Translations under genes and position numbers: made by a program
Notes under the pieces: model-generated
The model's database searches: none
Seen by the model: the letters and a program-made list of their open reading frames with translations, nothing else
Told to the model about the DNA's origin: nothing
Part shown: one piece after another, positions 60,961 to 64,000 of the stretch
Position numbering within the stretch: position 1 is the first letter of the stretch
Layout of the letters: each line of letters begins with the position of its first letter
DNA from: Dryomyza anilis
Taxonomy: Eukaryota > Arthropoda > Insecta > Diptera > Dryomyzidae
Assembly: GCA_951804985.1 (NCBI GenBank)
Contig: OX638134.1
Location: 79,897,679 to 79,961,678 of the forward strand
Length of the DNA: 64,000 nucleotides
Direction: 5' to 3'

Positions 60961-62750
60961 TTTCAATAAATTAACCAAAAATGTAATTTTCGATATTCAA
61001 TAAAATATTCAAACATCTTTTTTTTCATCACTTAAAACAAATTTTCGCTTATCATTTATCGTTTCGACTGCGTGCTGTGTACATCTTAAAATTAGCTCAA
61101 GAGCAAACGCAATTTCCCGTCAAACTGGTTTCATCCAATATTTCGTTGCTGCCACTATGTTCTACCCAAAAGACCCAAAGACTTGTTTGCTATGAATATT
61201 ATTTATTCCTCTTCTAAAGTTTTCACTTCCTCTACATGTCGTGTTGTTTGCACGCGCTGCTTCACTAGTTTTTCACACACTTGTCTTCTATATATTTTTT
61301 TAAATTATTCTTCTTATTTTTCTCATACTTCTATTTTTCATTTATTTTTATTCTTCATTTTTATTTATTTGCACCTTTTTTTGACAGCCCACCGTCTGCA
61401 AAGTAAGTCGGAGCACCTAAACGTGGGTAACATTATCTCTATGACCAACTTCCAAGTGTGACTTTGTCACTTATTTTCTCACTATATTTACTGGATTCTT
61501 TTTCTGTAAATGTATCTTGTAGATTTTGAACGGTGTTAAGCCGCACTTTTCTGACGCCGCACCGTTAGTTTAAATTTTTGTGCCATTTTTATTAGCAAAA
61601 TTAGCACATTTTTCAATAAATAGCACGCGAGACTTAATCACGTTCATTTTAAGCTCTATTTGATGATTAACCTTTTTGTGACAATCCCACAGATACACAA
61701 TTCTGTTGCGCATCCATCAACGTTCTAGATATTTTATTTGTTAAGCGCTACTATCATTGTTTGGTTTGATTACTATTTATTTTTATTTTTATGTATTTTG
61801 TATTGTATAAATTTAATCTTTGTTTGACATTACTACTATATTTGTATTATGTATCTTGTAAATACTGCAATTCTATGGATAACGATCGATGAAGTTTCAT
61901 GGTCATTTGATGTAGATTTAAAAAATCATGCAATATTTAATTAACACAATTTATGGAAATTTATTTTATATAATAAAGTAAATCTGCTTTAAATATATTT
62001 TTATGGGACTTAGAATTCATAAAATTGCATTATCATTTTGAGATATTTCTTTTTTCAGGTCACAGCGATGAGTAAAATTTCAAAGAAAATGGAGTTCTTG
62101 GAAAGAAATATTTTTAAAATATTAGAATACAAATTTCTAAAAAAAAACGTACATGATATAGCTCAAAATTTCTAAAACTGAATTGGAATTAATTAATAGT
62201 TTAAATTACAATTTTATGTAATGTGAACTGGATCTGTTTGCGGATGTTCATACTTGAACGAGTATGTTGTGTAATTTAGACGTGCCATAAACCTTTTTGT
62301 TTTGATTTTTTTTTAAATATTTTTTATTCTTTATCAAATTTTTGTATTCTATATCATATCATTTACTTCAAATCGTGCGAAACTGTTGATCGTAGAACTT
62401 GTAACTTGAAACGTTGCTTTTGAAACCTTTTTTTAAAGTTTTTTTTAAGCTTTTAAGTAGCAAAGGTTTTGAATTGCAAGACTCAGTTCATTTCCATATA
62501 AGCATAAAAACGAAAAGTTATTAATAATTATGCAATAAAATGATAAAAAATAACAAAAATAACAAAACAGTATGATATTGTATGATACAAAATTAACACT
62601 AAAAAAGAAAGAGTTTGTTTTTCCTTAAAATATGTAGGTTTGTTTATTGATCCCATATCGCGCAGCCGAGAATATGGCAAGCAAACAAATAAGATACGCA
62701 TATGATATACGAAACTAAGTAAGTGTTGCATTTTCAGCAGGGCTGGGCTA
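60961..62750. other. Intergenic DNA
   Basis: Normal complexity. The frame at 61183-61461 is Ser/Phe/Leu-rich with no motif; the minus frame at 62528-62755 is unrecognised. No RNA gene seen. Confidence 0.4.
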
Positions 62751-63080
62751 TCCACTACACTCCAAAAAAATCCATCATTTGGATTTTATCCACTTTAGAT
62801 TTTATGCACTTAAAAGAATCCATGATTTTTGAACTTTTTTTTTTTGGATTTTATTGATTTTTGTACATTTTTCGAATTATAACATAGGAAATATATATAT
62901 GTGGTTTTCAGAGTACGATTTCGAAAAAAATTATTAGGACCACTGCTGGATGAAATCTCTAGAGAAGTTTATACTGAAATGATTCATATATTATATTAAC
63001 CAACATAGCCAACATACTTATAAGCCAAAATAGGCCTTTAAATAGATCCAAATAATTTAATGATATAAAGGTAGTCTCAG

Positions 63081-63440
63081 TACAGAAAAAACATACCATA
63101 AAATTAATAGTTTTTACTATTAAAATTAGTCAATAGAATGTTTTTCTGAAAAACAATTAATTCAATCGGTGAATCCTATTAAATACTACAAAATACTATA
63201 AAATTTGTTTGAGTTTGTATGAAAATATTTATTATTTGTAGCCGCGGTAGCTGTAGGTCCCACCACTTTGAGTACAAATATAACACGCACAGCTCAAAAT
63301 GGTGAGAGAGCTCGGTCGATGTTCTATACAGGACTGTAGCGCCAAACTATTATTATTATTATTATTATTATACTAATTAAATCAATAACTGTCCTATTGA
63401 CAAATTTTAATGGGATTTTATCAGTTTTTTTTTCTGAGTG
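63081..63440. mobile_element. MITE copy (same family as 36184-36403), interrupted
   Basis: The left AGAAAAAACATACCATAAAA, AATAGTTTTTACTATTAAAA and AATCGGTGAATCCTATTAAA, and the right CTGTCCTATTGACAAATTTT, AATGGGATTT and TTTTTTTCTGAGTG, match the intron-1 MITE in order. The right terminus ends CTGAGTG; the left is eroded. A 131-bp insert (63241-63371) interrupts the right half. A wider outer pair, CTACACTCC at 62755 and GAGTGTAG at 63436, may belong to an older surrounding element. Confidence 0.85.
63241..63371 (+). mobile_element. Nested retroposon-like insert with (ATT)n tail
   Basis: Comparison with the uninterrupted MITE places the insertion between TTTGTA and TACTAATTAAATC. The insert opens GCCGCGGTAGCTGTAGGTCC and ends in an (ATT)8-type run. 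A short body with a simple-sequence tail suggests a SINE or a 5'-truncated non-LTR retrotransposon (I- or CR1-like tails are TAA/ATT). No polymerase III boxes are certain. Confidence 0.55.
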
Positions 63441-63445
63441 TAGAT

Positions 63446-63685
63446 TTAATTCAAGCCAATTCTAAGCCTATTTTTAAAGCGGTAGACATTGATTGAATCT
63501 ATTAGATTCTGAAGAGTTGTCCTGTTATTAGGAAGACATTCAAAATAGATTGGATCAGGCACTAGGCTGTTTATTTTATTCGCCCATATGACTAATTCAG
63601 TATATTGAAGAAAAATATTTTCCACAAAGTATGTTTTAAACAAAGGTACTCGTAAACAAAGGTACTCGTAAACAGTACTCGTCAT
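63446..63685 (-). pseudogene. Possible fragment of a transposon-encoded protein
   Basis: A 79-residue frame with a balanced composition unusual for this AT-rich DNA, ending YFECLPNNRTTLQNLIDSIN and VYRFKNRLRIGLN. The end pattern (Asn-Leu-Ile-Asp-Ser ... Phe-Lys-Asn-Arg-Leu) recalls the C-termini of some non-LTR retrotransposon reverse transcriptases, but this rests on a short pattern only. No catalytic motif is present. It directly abuts a MITE. Confidence 0.2.
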
Positions 63686-63945
63686 CGAAATGGTGGGAAG
63701 GAATAATATTAAAAACCGAAAAATCCTATTGAAATTATCTTATTTATAAAAAATCCAATTAAATCCAATAAAAACCAAAAAAAAATCCTGTACAAAAATA
63801 CTTAATGACAAACTGAAAATATTAAATAATTGCTGTATTTCATATTTTAAAAATAAACCAGTTGGGAAGGTTAGATCACATGGGAAATTTTAAAGTAGGG
63901 ACATTTTATAGTAGGTGTTATTATGATAGTTAGGATTATCAAAAT

Positions 63946-63969
63946 TATAGTCGGTCTAAGCCGACTATA
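63946..63969. repeat. Hairpin TATAGTCGG / CCGACTATA near window end
   Basis: Perfect 9-bp arms around TCTAAG, followed by GAGGGTACATATGTG. It probably lies at the edge of another dispersed repeat continuing beyond the window. Confidence 0.55.
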
Positions 63970-64000
63970 GAGGGTACATATGTGTGGTTACCATTCAAAG

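Noticed and set aside
61183..61461. 92-residue plus frame in a stretch of normal complexity
   Set aside because: Ser/Phe/Leu-rich with no motif, signal peptide or splice context that I can identify.

Overview
The window looks like nuclear DNA of a higher (schizophoran) fly. The evidence is one intron-containing gene with dipteran-style short introns, a mini-me element (a dipteran retroposon-like repeat), a Helitron, many MITE-like foldbacks, and very AT-rich intergenic DNA. I cannot fix the species. Only one protein-coding gene can be supported. Most of the other open frames are translations of tandem repeats or of A/T-rich sequence.

The gene is on the + strand, 32729-44993. Nine coding exons join in frame to an 872-residue protein, with every junction having GT...AG ends and compatible phase. 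Residues 401-872 are a clear major facilitator superfamily transporter of the MFSD14/HIAT1 family. Residues 1-400 are a long low-complexity, acidic and Ala/Thr/Ser-rich extension encoded by a single exon. A palindromic E-box and an 18-bp palindrome containing a DRE core (TATCGATA) lie 2.2 kb upstream and are a candidate promoter region. Retention of the last intron would give a slightly different C-terminus.

Left of the gene (1-32 kb) is a succession of unrelated tandem arrays: a 123-bp satellite built from about seven 17-18 bp subunits (0.5-2.5 kb), a roughly 17-bp array (5-6 kb), an 11-bp array (7.4-8.0 kb), a 19-bp hairpin satellite (10.3, 20.2, 22.5 and 31.2 kb), a 15-bp array inside a Helitron (16.1-17.6 kb), a 17-bp array (24.2-26.6 kb) and an almost pure 8-bp array (29.1-30.3 kb). 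Between them are terminal-inverted-repeat elements.

The introns also carry decayed tandem repeats, and a 22-bp hairpin array lies about 2 kb beyond the stop codon (47.0-48.4 kb). Right of that (49-64 kb) are several MITE-like elements, the mini-me element, two candidate 5' exons of an undetermined downstream gene, the largest 19-bp array (58.5-61.0 kb) and a MITE containing a nested retroposon-like insert.

The strongest hunt results are: (1) one 19-bp unit, itself a perfect 7-bp-arm hairpin, dispersed in five arrays in both orientations; (2) a 2.4-kb 17-bp satellite that appears to have grown from inside a MITE, with another element nested beside it; (3) a complete non-autonomous Helitron carrying two 15-bp-period minisatellites; and (4) several inverted-repeat elements whose interiors are packed with one short word (TACG, TGATC or CTGCCG).
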